Shown here piece by piece: positions 26,144 through 35,228 of a stretch of DNA of 55,754 nt; within the stretch, counting starts at the first letter, position 1, and each line of letters begins with the position of its first letter. The stretch lies in contig NZ_JAHESF010000045.1 of the NCBI RefSeq assembly GCF_018598225.1, positions 1-55,754 on the forward strand. The letters are read 5' to 3'. The DNA is from Chryseosolibacter histidinae (GTDB taxonomy: Bacteria; Bacteroidota; Bacteroidia; Cytophagales; Cyclobacteriaceae). The translations under genes were made by a program, and so were the position numbers. The notes under the pieces are model-generated. The model did not search any database. It saw only the letters and a program-made list of their open reading frames with translations, and was not told where the DNA came from.

Positions 26144-29100
26144 TTACAATCCTAAGCTCAGACCGAACATGTAGGTAGTCGGCTTCGGATAATCAAAAAA
26201 TGTTTGTCCCTGTGCAAACGGGTTGGTATAGGTAGAAACTTCAGGATCGTTTCCGCTGAACTTGGTCGAGAGGAAGAAGTTCTGTGCAGAAACATATACC
26301 CTTGCACGGCTGAGGCGCAGTCTTTCCGTCAGTGAGCTGGAGAGCGTATAACCGATCACCAGGTTTCTGCCGCGGATGAATGAACCGTCTTCGATCCAGT
26401 GTGTGTCCACGTTTGAAACATAACCGGCTTTTGAATCGCGAACAGCGGCGATGTCTGTATTCTGGTGCTCTGGAGTCCAGGCATTCAATACAGACCTGTA
26501 GCTGTTGGCAAGACCTGTGCGGTCTTCGCCTGAGTGTTTGGTCATGTTCAGCAGGTCGTTGCCGTAAGAGTACTGGATGTCCAGTGTAATGTCGAAGGCT
26601 TTGTAACGGATGTTGTTGATGAACGAGCCGTAAGAATCCGGGTTACCGTTTCCGATGATCATGCGGTCGGCATCGTTGATGGCGTAGTCACCATTTACAT
26701 CCAGGTATTTCACGTCGCCGGGCAGCAGGGGCTTGCCAGTACCGCGATAAGTGTTTGCTGATTTATTGTACTCGGCGAGTTGGGCGGCATCCTCAGCGCT
26801 GGTGCTCCAGGTGCCAAGTCTCACAAGGCCCCAGAAGGAGCCAACGGGTTTGCCTTCCATGATCACACCGGTCTGGTTGGTGAAGTTGGGGTTACCCACA
26901 CCGAAGATCGGCGCAGGGTTGGCCAGCTTCAACACTTTGTTCCTGTTCATGGCGATGTTGAAGGTGGTTCTCCATGAGAAGTCATCGTTCGAGAAGTTCT
27001 CTGTGTTCAGGGTGAACTCAAGACCTTTGTTCTCCATGCTTCCTACGTTGCGTGTAATGGTCTCGTAACCGGAAGTAACAGGGAGGGGAGCAGACAACAG
27101 CATGTCCGTTGTTTTTCTGTAATAAACATCCGCCTCGATGGAAATGCGGTCGTTGAACAATCCCAGCTCGACGCCGATATCAGACTGGGCTGTTTTTTCC
27201 CACTGCAGGTCGGGGTTACCCAGCCTGTTGGTTGCCACACCCGATACACGCGAATTGTTGATAACACCTGTAACCACCCTCAGGGTAGGCAGGGCAGAGT
27301 AGGTTGTGATCTCGGAGTTACCAGTGAGGCCGTAGCTGGTGCGGAGCTTCAGGTTGGAAACCACGCTGCTGCCTTTGAGGAAAGGTTCTTCAGAAACACG
27401 CCATGCCAGCGCTGCTGACGGGAAGAACGCGTACTTGTTGGATTCACCGAATTTCGAAGATCCGTCCATACGTCCTGTTACCGTCACCAGGTACTTGTCC
27501 ATCAGACCGTAGTTGATCCTGCCGAAGTAAGAGTTGAACGCAAACCTTGTGCGGCCTGAGCTCACCGGAGGAGAGTCAACTGCAAAATCCTGGGCGCCGC
27601 CAATGTTGTTGGTACCGAAGAAGTCAGAGATGAAGTTCCTGGAGCTGGCCTGGAAGAAGTAGATGTTCGTTTCCTGTGCCGACTGACCGACCATGGCCGT
27701 GAGCGAATGGATGGTAGCGAAGCGTTTATTATAGGTCAGGTAGTTTTCGAACGACCAGAAGGTTTCGCGGTCGCTGCGTACACGGGCAGTACCCCTGTCG
27801 TTAGCCGGGTTCACGTAAGTAGGCGTCTGCGGCGCAGGACGGCCATTGTAACGCTTGCGCTCACGTTCCAGGAGGTTGACACCTACTGTCGAGCGGAACT
27901 CGAGTCCTTCGGCAAGTTTGATGTTGGCGTACATGTTGCCCATGGTGGTGCGGCTGATCAGGTCATACGTGTTGTTGAGCATCTGGTCTACCGGGTTCTG
28001 GCCACCTTCTATCGAAGCAGAGTAGTTCTTGTTGTGTGAGAATACGCCGTTGGGGTAACGAACGGGCAGGATCGGAAGCGCTTCCGTGATCATGCGCACC
28101 GAGTTGAGACCACCGGTGCCGAAATCAACAATGTTCTCCTGCTGGTTGTTGTAACCCAGGGTGCCACCGATCTTCAACCATGGCTTCACCTGGCTGTCCA
28201 TCACGAAACGGCCTGAGTAACGTTTCAGGTAAGAGTTCAGGAGAAGGCCGTTGTCATCTCTGTAGCCGAGATACACACCGTAGCTGTTCTCGTTGTTGCC
28301 TCCGGTTACGGAGAGCTGGTGGTTCTGCGAGAGCTTGTTCTGGGTTGATTCTTTCAACCAGTCTGTGTCATACAGCGGATTGCCATTGGCATCGAACAAT
28401 GAATAGGTTCCGATGTCGGTGAGGGCGGCACGTGCCAACTGGGGATTTTGTCTTCCTGAAGAGTGTGTATTGGTCACGGAATTCCATCCGGCAGGGTCGT
28501 ATACTTTCAGGTTGTCCCAGCCCAGCTGTTCCACTTCCAGGAACTCGCGCGCATTCAGCATCTCTACCCTGTTGGGGCCGATGGTGGGCACGCTCATTTG
28601 CATGTCATAGGTCACTTTGCCACCGGCGTTGCTGCCTCTCTTGGTGGTGATCATGATCACACCGTTGGCACCACGGGCACCGTAGATCGCCGTAGACGAC
28701 GCATCTTTCAGCACTTCGATGGAAGCGATGTCTGCAGGGTTGATGTTATCGATGGCGTTGTTGAGTGAATAGGATCCGTCGGTCTGTGTTCCCACAGGCA
28801 TGATCACACCATCCACCACATACAACGGGTTGTTGGACGTGCTGATGGAGCTGAAGCCCCGGATCCGCACGTTTGACTGACCACCGGGACGGCCTGAGTT
28901 AACGCTTACCGAAACGCCGGCGATCCTTCCCGCCAGCGCCTGCGTAACCGAAGGCAGCTGACGTTCCTGGATCTCTTCAGCCTTCACAGTTCCCACAGAA
29001 CCGGTGAGGTCTGATTTTTTCTGCGTACCATAACCGATCACTACAACCTCTGACAGGGTGGTGATGTCGGCGCTCATCTGCACGTTCAGCACCGACTGGT

Positions 29101-29767
29101 TGTTGACGGGTACGTCTTGTGAAACATAACCGATGAAGCTGAACACCAGCACCGATTCCCCGGAGGGCACCGCCAGGGAGAAGTTGCCGTCAGCATCGGT
29201 AACCGTACCGATGGTTGTTCCTTTCACCAGGATGTTCACACCGGGCAGTGAGATGCCATCCTGGTCTTTCACAGTACCCCTTACGTTGAAGTCGGGTACG
29301 GCGCTCCAGAAAAGCTCATCCGTGGTGTTATCGTTCGGAAGGATGTGATAGAAGCTTCCACCCGAGTCGGCGAGCGGCACCATTCTGTATGAATCTGCCG
29401 GCGGGATGAGCGTGATGTGGTTCTTCTTGATCTTGTAAGAGATGTAGGTGCCTTCCAGGATCTGGCTCAACACGGCGTTGATGTCCCGGTCTTTGATAGA
29501 CAAGGTTATTGTTTTGTTGACAGCGCGCAGGCGGTTGTCATTAACAACAAAATTGTAACGGGTCTGTCGTTCGATCTGCCGAAGGGCATCTTTGATGGAT
29601 GCGCCATTCAGATTCAGTTCGATCAGCGGGGCGCTCTGGCTTCCCTTGTGCGCAGCCGCTACGGGCAGCACTGGCTCGCACAAGAGTACGATAAGCAAGC
29701 TGATAGCAAACACCCGGCTTGCGGTGTGCCAGTGTTTCCCTTTAGCATGTGTGTAAAAAATTGACAT
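26144..29767 (-). CDS. SusC/RagA TonB-dependent transporter with N-terminal STN signalling domain
   Basis: 1207 residues. Signal segment about 15-40. STN domain about 46-125 (IELNLNGASIKDALRQIE), as in FecA-type transducers. A carboxypeptidase-regulatory-like domain about 158-240 follows (VRGTVKDQDGISLPGVNIL), then the plug with VVVIGYGTQKKSDLTGSV, SIEVLKDASSTAIYGARGANG, and a beta barrel ending in FGLSLGL. The STN domain, together with FecR and the ECF sigma factor just upstream, indicates that substrate binding outside the cell is relayed to transcription of this locus. Confidence 0.97.
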   Translation of the reverse strand: MSIFYTHAKGKHWHTASRVFAISLLIVLLCEPVLPVAAAHKGSQSAPLIELNLNGASIKDALRQIERQTRYNFVVNDNRLRAVNKTITLSIKDRDINAVLSQILEGTYISYKIKKNHITLIPPADSYRMVPLADSGGSFYHILPNDNTTDELFWSAVPDFNVRGTVKDQDGISLPGVNILVKGTTIGTVTDADGNFSLAVPSGESVLVFSFIGYVSQDVPVNNQSVLNVQMSADITTLSEVVVIGYGTQKKSDLTGSVGTVKAEEIQERQLPSVTQALAGRIAGVSVSVNSGRPGGQSNVRIRGFSSISTSNNPLYVVDGVIMPVGTQTDGSYSLNNAIDNINPADIASIEVLKDASSTAIYGARGANGVIMITTKRGSNAGGKVTYDMQMSVPTIGPNRVEMLNAREFLEVEQLGWDNLKVYDPAGWNSVTNTHSSGRQNPQLARAALTDIGTYSLFDANGNPLYDTDWLKESTQNKLSQNHQLSVTGGNNENSYGVYLGYRDDNGLLLNSYLKRYSGRFVMDSQVKPWLKIGGTLGYNNQQENIVDFGTGGLNSVRMITEALPILPVRYPNGVFSHNKNYSASIEGGQNPVDQMLNNTYDLISRTTMGNMYANIKLAEGLEFRSTVGVNLLERERKRYNGRPAPQTPTYVNPANDRGTARVRSDRETFWSFENYLTYNKRFATIHSLTAMVGQSAQETNIYFFQASSRNFISDFFGTNNIGGAQDFAVDSPPVSSGRTRFAFNSYFGRINYGLMDKYLVTVTGRMDGSSKFGESNKYAFFPSAALAWRVSEEPFLKGSSVVSNLKLRTSYGLTGNSEITTYSALPTLRVVTGVINNSRVSGVATNRLGNPDLQWEKTAQSDIGVELGLFNDRISIEADVYYRKTTDMLLSAPLPVTSGYETITRNVGSMENKGLEFTLNTENFSNDDFSWRTTFNIAMNRNKVLKLANPAPIFGVGNPNFTNQTGVIMEGKPVGSFWGLVRLGTWSTSAEDAAQLAEYNKSANTYRGTGKPLLPGDVKYLDVNGDYAINDADRMIIGNGNPDSYGSFINNIRYKAFDITLDIQYSYGNDLLNMTKHSGEDRTGLANSYRSVLNAWTPEHQNTDIAAVRDSKAGYVSNVDTHWIEDGSFIRGRNLVIGYTLSSSLTERLRLSRARVYVSAQNFFLSTKFSGNDPEVSTYTNPFAQGQTFFDYPKPTTYMFGLSLGL

Positions 29768-29826
29768 AGATTGATTGTTTAGGTGTAAACTGTTTTGGAT
29801 TTATGATTTCACTTCAGGTTTTATTT

Positions 29827-30816
29827 TTATTCATAGATGATGATCTGGTCGTTCTCCTTTCTGTAGTTGAGCCGCGACGATAGCTGGATCATTTCAAGGA
29901 TCTCCTCGATCGGTTCCTGCTCGATGGTCATGGTCAGATGTTCGCGGCGGGCAATGGTGTCGTCAATGATGATGTCTACATGGTAGCGGTTCTCCAGCTT
30001 GAGAATGATGTCTCCCAGCAGGGCGTTGTCGAAGATGATCTTGTCTTCTTTCCAGGCGGAGTAGTCGGTGGGATCTACTTTTGCGAACACAACCTTCTGC
30101 TGCTCTTTCTTGAGCGTGATCTGGTCGCCCGGAGCCATGGCATAGGTGCGCTGTTCGCCCTTGACGGTGAGCACGATCTCGCCTTCTTCAAGGGTGGCAT
30201 TCTCGTCTTGCGCTTCGTAGGCCTGCACATTGAACCGTGTTCCTTTCACCTGGATGGAAAGGTGTTCTGTTCTGACAATAAAATTCTGCTTGTCTTTTTT
30301 GCGCACATCGAAGAAGGCTTCACCCTTCAGCTTCACTTCTCTTTTTGTATCGAACTCGGTGGTATACGCGATGGTGCTGTTGGTGTTGAGCCAAACGGAA
30401 GTGCTGTCGGGAAGCAGGAAGTGTACGTTCTTGTCGCCCGAGCTGAAAACAATATTCTCCGTGGTTGCCGAGAATTTTTTCTTGCCCACGATCTTCCAGA
30501 TGGCAAACAGCGAGAGCGCGAGAATGGAAATGGTTGCCGCCACACGCAGGAAAGTGAAAGGCACAACCTTGCCTGCCCCGCGTACGCCCGGAGTGCCGAT
30601 CCTGGCGCTGAGGTGTTGCCAGGCCATATCGATCCTTTTGAGGTCGAACTGATTTAAAGTGGTGTGCGCCTGGTGTTTTTCGTTGAGCGCATTGAAATAG
30701 GAAACGTGCGCCGGATCCTCATCAAGCCATCGCTGGAGGTCGTCAACATCTTGATCCGTTGCTTTTTTTGCTAAAAAACGGGCAATAAGGTCTTGAATGT
30801 GTATAGGATGGTCCAT
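29827..30816 (-). CDS. FecR-family anti-sigma factor
   Basis: 329 residues. A cytosolic N-terminal part (about 1-85, LARFLAKKATDQDVDDLQRWL-like), one membrane segment (about 92-112), a periplasmic FecR domain (about 130-230; VKLKGEAFFDVRKKD) and a C-terminal DUF4974-type domain that contacts the STN domain of the receptor. It should hold the sigma factor encoded upstream and release it when the SusC partner is loaded. It ends 59 bases before the SusC start. Confidence 0.95.
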   Translation of the reverse strand: MDHPIHIQDLIARFLAKKATDQDVDDLQRWLDEDPAHVSYFNALNEKHQAHTTLNQFDLKRIDMAWQHLSARIGTPGVRGAGKVVPFTFLRVAATISILALSLFAIWKIVGKKKFSATTENIVFSSGDKNVHFLLPDSTSVWLNTNSTIAYTTEFDTKREVKLKGEAFFDVRKKDKQNFIVRTEHLSIQVKGTRFNVQAYEAQDENATLEEGEIVLTVKGEQRTYAMAPGDQITLKKEQQKVVFAKVDPTDYSAWKEDKIIFDNALLGDIILKLENRYHVDIIIDDTIARREHLTMTIEQEPIEEILEMIQLSSRLNYRKENDQIIIYE

Positions 30817-30897
30817 CAGTACCGGGCTTTCGTTGTCAACCCTAATACCGGTTCAGGAGCAATTACCCTTACAGGAAAAAGTGAGATTGTTGTAGAA

Positions 30898-31040
30898 GTT
30901 GCCGGTTGCCAGTTACCGGTTGCCAGTTAGGGCAGCGCAACAACATGCGGAGTCCTTTTGATCGTAAGATTGAATGAGAGATGTGGTTGAAATTTGCTCC
31001 GACCCGAACCGGTAACTGGCTATCCGGCAACTGGCAACTG
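30898..31040 (-). repeat. GC-rich heptamer array with inverted arms after the sigma gene
   Basis: Left arm 30898-30932: GTTGCCG, GTTGCCA, GTTACCG, GTTGCCA, GTTAGGG. Right arm 31007-31040: AACCGGT, AACTGGC, TATCCGGC (one extra base), AACTGGC, AACTG. The right arm ends three bases before the sigma factor stop. The units share the GTT phase with the AT-rich arrays but use different last four bases. It fills most of the 227-base gap between the sigma gene and FecR. Confidence 0.9.
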
Positions 31041-31043
31041 ATT

Positions 31044-31625
31044 TCAGGAGACGAAAAGCACAAGCATCAGAATATAATCTCTCAGCGAGAGCCTGATCTT
31101 GTGGAGGGCGCGAGACATCTGGGTCTCGACGGTTTTGGGGGAGATGCTGAGCTTATCAGCGATCTCGTTGTATTTGTAACCTTCAAAGCGACTCATTTCA
31201 AAGATGCGCCTGCATTGCTCCGGCAGCTGGTCGAGCGCTTTGTTGAACTCTTCTTCCAGCTCGCCTGCCACAAAAGCTTCGTGGGCGCTGTTATCCTGTA
31301 ATGCCGATGATTTGTACACACGCGCCAGCAGACCTTTGTATTTGTCTTTTACTTTCTGGTGCTCCAGGTACTTGAAACAACTGTTCTTTACCGCAGTGAA
31401 AAGATAAGCTTTAATCGATTGGGTCTCATCCAGTTGCTCCCTGTTCTTCCAGAGCTTGTAAAATACTTCCTGCACGATCTCTTCCGCTTCGTCAATGTCA
31501 TTCAGGAATTTATTGGCGTAGGCACATAAGTGTGGGTAGACGGCATGAAAAAGCGCATCGAGGCTTTTGACGTCACCTTCTCTTATACTTCTGATGAAAT
31601 CCGTATTTTCTTCCTTGCGCTTCAA
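31044..31625 (-). CDS. ECF-type RNA polymerase sigma factor (FecI/RpoE-like)
   Basis: 193 residues. The start is a TTG at 31625: no ATG or GTG fits before the upstream in-frame stop. Region 2 about 20-90 (LDALFHAVYPHLCAYANKF, DEAEEIVQEVFYKLW) and region 4 about 125-185 (LPEQCRRIFEMSRFEGY, LSISPKTVETQMSRALHKI). It directs the operon downstream under control of FecR and the STN-type receptor. The unusual 227-base repeat-filled gap after it separates it from FecR. Confidence 0.95.
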   Translation of the reverse strand: MKRKEENTDFIRSIREGDVKSLDALFHAVYPHLCAYANKFLNDIDEAEEIVQEVFYKLWKNREQLDETQSIKAYLFTAVKNSCFKYLEHQKVKDKYKGLLARVYKSSALQDNSAHEAFVAGELEEEFNKALDQLPEQCRRIFEMSRFEGYKYNEIADKLSISPKTVETQMSRALHKIRLSLRDYILMLVLFVS

Positions 31626-31725
31626 ACCAGATGGAGTAACGCATCGAAGTTATTTTTAAATATTGATAATTGGAATTTATAATCGCTAAAAAAATAATGA
31701 CGTAGATAAGGGGATGACCCCAGCA

Positions 31726-31953
31726 TCATTTTTTGCTCCTTTTGGGAACGGGATCATAACCACTGGTGCCCCAGGGATGGCACCGTGCGATCCGTGTGAT
31801 TCCTAACCAGGTTCCTTTAAATATGCCCCATTCCTCGATCGCCTCAATAGTATAGTGTGAACATGAAGGCGTGTGCCTGCAGTTAACACCCAGCATGGGA
31901 GACAGGAGTACCTGGTAGAGCCTGATGGGTAATATGAATAGTTTTTTTAACAA
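31726..31953 (-). CDS. yidD: Membrane protein insertion efficiency factor YidD
   Basis: 75 residues from a TTG at 31953 (MLKKLFILPIRLYQ), the position where the family starts; a second TTG at 31977 would add eight residues read from the neighbouring repeat. No in-frame ATG exists. Family pattern: LLSPMLGVNCRHTPSCSHY and WGTSGYDPVP. The small amphipathic protein assists YidC-dependent insertion. The usual neighbours rpmH, rnpA and yidC are absent. Confidence 0.9.
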   Translation of the reverse strand: MLKKLFILPIRLYQVLLSPMLGVNCRHTPSCSHYTIEAIEEWGIFKGTWLGITRIARCHPWGTSGYDPVPKRSKK

Positions 31954-31963
31954 CGAGGTTTGA

Positions 31964-32055
31964 GTTTCAGGTTTCAAGTTACAAGTTTAAAGTTGAGGGC
32001 TTCGTAACTGCACTCCGCCTAACTTTAAACTTTAAATTTTGAACTTTAAACTGAG
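31964..32055 (-). repeat. Heptamer array with inverted arms between cysS and yidD
   Basis: Left arm 31964-31994: GTTTCAG, GTTTCAA, GTTACAA, GTTTAAA, GTT. Right arm 32021-32055: AACTTTA, AACTTTA, AATTTTG, AACTTTA, AACTGAG, ending nine bases before the cysS stop. The left arm runs into the yidD start region. Confidence 0.9.
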
Positions 32056-32064
32056 GGAGGGAGG

Positions 32065-33573
32065 CTAGGAGTCGATGGAATAACTCATCTCTCCATCCTT
32101 TCCATCCATCAGTTGCACGCCTACCTGTTTCAGGTCATCGCGGATCTTGTCAGACAAAGCGTAGTTACGGTCCTGTCTTGCTTTTTTTCGTAACCCGATC
32201 AGCACATTCACAACATCATTGAGGAGCTGATCGTTCTGTGCCGCTTCTTCCTGCAGGCCCAGCACGTCTTCCATAAAGCCGATGTAAGTCTTCAGGAAAG
32301 TATCAAAAGCCTCGGCGCTGAACTGGTGAGGCTGCAGATTGCCCGATTTCAGGTCGTTGATGCGCGATGCCATCTCAAAGAGCACAGCGAGTGTTCTGGC
32401 CGTGTTGAAATCATCGCCCATATTGAGGTAGCACTCGCTTGTCAGCCGTTGAAATTCCTGCTCCACTTCGGCATTTACGGTTTTTGTGCCGGTATGCTTC
32501 AGCTGTTTGGCTGTCTTCAGCGCATTGCTCAGCTTTTTATATCCTTTCTCCGCCGCCTGCAACGCTTCGTTCGAGAAGTCAAGCGTGCTGGAGTAATGTG
32601 ACTGCAACATAAAGAACCGCACGGCAGAGGGAGAGTATCCCTTCTCGAGCAAGGCGTGGTTACCCGAAAAAAGCTCGGCGGGCAGGAACGAGTTGCCCAG
32701 CGATTTGCTCATCTTCTGCCCGTTTACCGTGAGCATGTTGGAGTGGATCCAGTATTTCACGGGAGGTTGTCCATTGGCACCGGTGGCTTGCGCGATCTCG
32801 CATTCATGGTGTGGGAACTTGAGGTCCATGCCACCGCCGTGGATGTCGAAGGTCTCGCCCAGGTATTTGGTGCTCATCACCGTACATTCAATGTGCCAGC
32901 CGGGAAAACCTTCACCCCAGGGTGAGGGCCAGCGCATGATGTGCGATGGAGAAGCTTTTTTCCAGAGCGCAAAATCTATCTTCTCACGTTTTTCATCCTG
33001 GCTGTCGAGCTCGCGGCCGCTTTCCATCAGCTCTTCGATCTTCCTGCCTGACAAGATCCCGTAGTGAAATTGCTGGTTGTATTTTTTTACATCGAAATAG
33101 ACGGAGCCATTCACCTCGTAGGCAAGTCCTTTTTTGATGAGCTTCTCTGTGATGCTGATCTGCTCTACAATATGTCCCGTGGCCGAAGGTTCGATGCTGG
33201 GTGGCAGGATATTGAACTGCCTCATCACCTCATGAAAATCTTCCGTGTATTGTTTCACGATCTCCATGGGCTCCAGCTGCTCGAGGCGTGCCTTCTTGGC
33301 GATCTTGTCTTCACCATCATCCGCATCGCTCTCCAGGTGGCCTACGTCGGTGATATTTCTCACATACCTCACCTTGTATCCGAGAAACCTGAAGTAACGG
33401 GCAATGATATCGAAGGTGAGAAATGTTCTTGTGTTGCCCAGGTGCACCTTGTTGTATACCGTGGGGCCGCAGACATACATGCCCACCTGGCCCTGGTGAA
33501 GGGGTTGAAACTGTTCTTTTTTTCCTGTTAGGGAGTTCGTTAGATAGATGGGGTACTGATCGATGAGTGCCAT
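32065..33573 (-). CDS. cysS: Cysteinyl-tRNA synthetase
   Basis: 502 residues from the ATG at 33573 ([14 protein letters not shown]); an upstream in-frame start at 33612 would add unconserved residues. Class I signatures: HLGN (44-47) and KMSKS (287-291). Zinc ligands fit C35, C230, H255 and E259. The C-terminal anticodon-binding helical part is complete. Essential, cytosolic, monomeric enzyme charging tRNA-Cys. It stands alone between the repeat array and the divergent Sus promoter region. Confidence 0.97.
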   Translation of the reverse strand: MALIDQYPIYLTNSLTGKKEQFQPLHQGQVGMYVCGPTVYNKVHLGNTRTFLTFDIIARYFRFLGYKVRYVRNITDVGHLESDADDGEDKIAKKARLEQLEPMEIVKQYTEDFHEVMRQFNILPPSIEPSATGHIVEQISITEKLIKKGLAYEVNGSVYFDVKKYNQQFHYGILSGRKIEELMESGRELDSQDEKREKIDFALWKKASPSHIMRWPSPWGEGFPGWHIECTVMSTKYLGETFDIHGGGMDLKFPHHECEIAQATGANGQPPVKYWIHSNMLTVNGQKMSKSLGNSFLPAELFSGNHALLEKGYSPSAVRFFMLQSHYSSTLDFSNEALQAAEKGYKKLSNALKTAKQLKHTGTKTVNAEVEQEFQRLTSECYLNMGDDFNTARTLAVLFEMASRINDLKSGNLQPHQFSAEAFDTFLKTYIGFMEDVLGLQEEAAQNDQLLNDVVNVLIGLRKKARQDRNYALSDKIRDDLKQVGVQLMDGKDGEMSYSIDS

Positions 33574-33899
33574 AGGTATTAAGGTGCCAAAGTAAGCATT
33601 TATAACGGACATTTCCCTTACCAGGATTCTCGGGGTGTCGGACGGACGCTAATCCGTGTTTGCGCACACGTGAGCAGTCCACCAACCTGCCGGCAATTGA
33701 ATGCTACCGTGTGTGAAATCGCTTACACGAACGAAACCGTAATCGATTGTGGAAACGTTTACGAAAGATTTTTTGATCGATTTCGCACGAAAGATGTTCA
33801 GAATCTTTACATTCGGATTGCATACTGTTCACAATAATATTTTGTATGCAGTGTGTTTTTTAGAACATTATATGTAACCCTTAACCCAAACCGAGTTGT
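33574..33899 (+). promoter_or_regulatory. Control region of the second Sus locus: promoter and LacI-like site
   Basis: A Bacteroidota-type promoter is visible: TTG at 33818-33820, 17 bases, then TATTTTG at 33838-33844, close to TTG/TAnnTTTG. The ATG is 55 bases further. Upstream, ggAAACGTTTacg (core 33753-33760) has the centre and half-sites of LacI/PurR operators. gtgtgaaatcgcttacac at 33711-33728 is an imperfect palindrome. The cysS promoter must also lie here, reading left. No LacI-type gene is in the window. Confidence 0.6.
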
Positions 33900-35210
33900 A
33901 TGATTAGAAAATTTACGAACTACGTCTTAATGGGCGCGATGTGGTTTAGTATGGTCAACTGCGATAACGATGATATCGCAAAACCGCCTAAACCAACCCT
34001 GTTGGTAGACCAGACCTCAGGCCTCGTAGGTGACACCGAGTTCACCTTTACCATCACCAAGGTTAATGCAGATGCCATTTCACTGTTGCCGTATGGTCTT
34101 CCCGGAGGAGACGGTGGTATTCTTGTGAAAGATTTTACGGATGGTGTGGCAACTGTAAAGTTCAAGTATTCCAAGCCTGGAACTTTTAATGCGATCGTCC
34201 GCAGTAACAATCACTCGGATGATGGCGAAAGTGCCAATACCCAATCTGATCCCATTCAGATTGTGATCACCAGCGACGACAATTCTATTACAGAGTTCAA
34301 ATTTGACAAGATCAGTACAAAAACAGAGATCGATCAGGGGGCGCAGACGATCAAGGTAACCGTTCCGTATGGTACGAACCTTACCAACCTGAAAGCCACC
34401 TACACCGCTTCAGGGTTCACAACTGTGCGCGTTGGATCTACCCAGCAAACCAGCGGTACCACTGAAAACAACTTCACGAATCCCGTTGCTTATACCGTGG
34501 TAGCCAACAACGGTACAACCAAAAACTACACGGTAACAGTGGTCGTCACCGACGTGGAGAAGAAGAACACCATTGCCTCCGCTACGGCAAAAGCTACCAG
34601 CAAGGCTGCTAAAGACAAGGCGTTGCCGGTTTCCATCGATAATGCCAGCGCGAATGCCAGCAGGACCATCGTTGTTTACGACACCATGGGTACGCCCGTG
34701 GCCAACTTCGATTCTGTACGCATCGGCTACAAGCTCGACGGTACTTTTGCCAACCTGAAGTACAATGGCAAAAAGCTGAAACAGGACTCCCTGTTCAACC
34801 TGAGCGATGGAAACATCGAACAATTCACCGTGCATCCTGAAGACTCTTTGGGTGCTACAGGGGTAGCTACTTACAAAGTGTATGCTACCAGAGCTCCGAA
34901 GCTGAAGCTGGCATTCCCTGATCTGAAACCTGCGCCGATCGGCATCAGCAAACCGACCAACTTTGACTACAGCATCAAGGTGTTGAGTGGCACCAACACA
35001 TCCAGTATTGCCACTACCGCAACGCTCGAGTTGCCGGCTGGGGTTGCTGTTTCAAACATCAAGGTTGTTGGAGGTCCCACGCTGGTGGTAGGTGTTCCCT
35101 CGAACGTCAACTACACCATCCCTGTAAAGATCGAGCTGACCGTGGTCGACTCGAACATCGGAGTTACCTACAAAGCGGTATACAATGTGTCCGTAAGCAC
35201 AGTACAATAA
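33900..35210 (+). CDS. DUF5018-like surface lipoprotein, probable glycan-binding protein
   Basis: 436 residues. A short lipoprotein signal ends at C21 (MWFSMVNC). An Ig-like domain about 30-125, then a DUF5018-like module about 130-222 (ITEFKFDKISTKTEI, TVPYGTNLTNLKATY, NPVAYTVVANNGTTKNYTV), and two further beta-rich regions. It has no catalytic motif. First gene of the locus, 18 bases before SusC. By position it could be a SusE/F-type surface glycan-binding protein, though these usually follow SusD. Family assignment is from pattern only. Confidence 0.8.
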   Translation: MIRKFTNYVLMGAMWFSMVNCDNDDIAKPPKPTLLVDQTSGLVGDTEFTFTITKVNADAISLLPYGLPGGDGGILVKDFTDGVATVKFKYSKPGTFNAIVRSNNHSDDGESANTQSDPIQIVITSDDNSITEFKFDKISTKTEIDQGAQTIKVTVPYGTNLTNLKATYTASGFTTVRVGSTQQTSGTTENNFTNPVAYTVVANNGTTKNYTVTVVVTDVEKKNTIASATAKATSKAAKDKALPVSIDNASANASRTIVVYDTMGTPVANFDSVRIGYKLDGTFANLKYNGKKLKQDSLFNLSDGNIEQFTVHPEDSLGATGVATYKVYATRAPKLKLAFPDLKPAPIGISKPTNFDYSIKVLSGTNTSSIATTATLELPAGVAVSNIKVVGGPTLVVGVPSNVNYTIPVKIELTVVDSNIGVTYKAVYNVSVSTVQ

Positions 35211-35228
35211 CATTAAATCAGCCTATTA

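Noticed and set aside
30869-31063. 64-codon frame across the GC-rich heptamer array
   Set aside because: Its translation is produced by the repeat units and overlaps the sigma gene end; better read as a non-coding inverted array.
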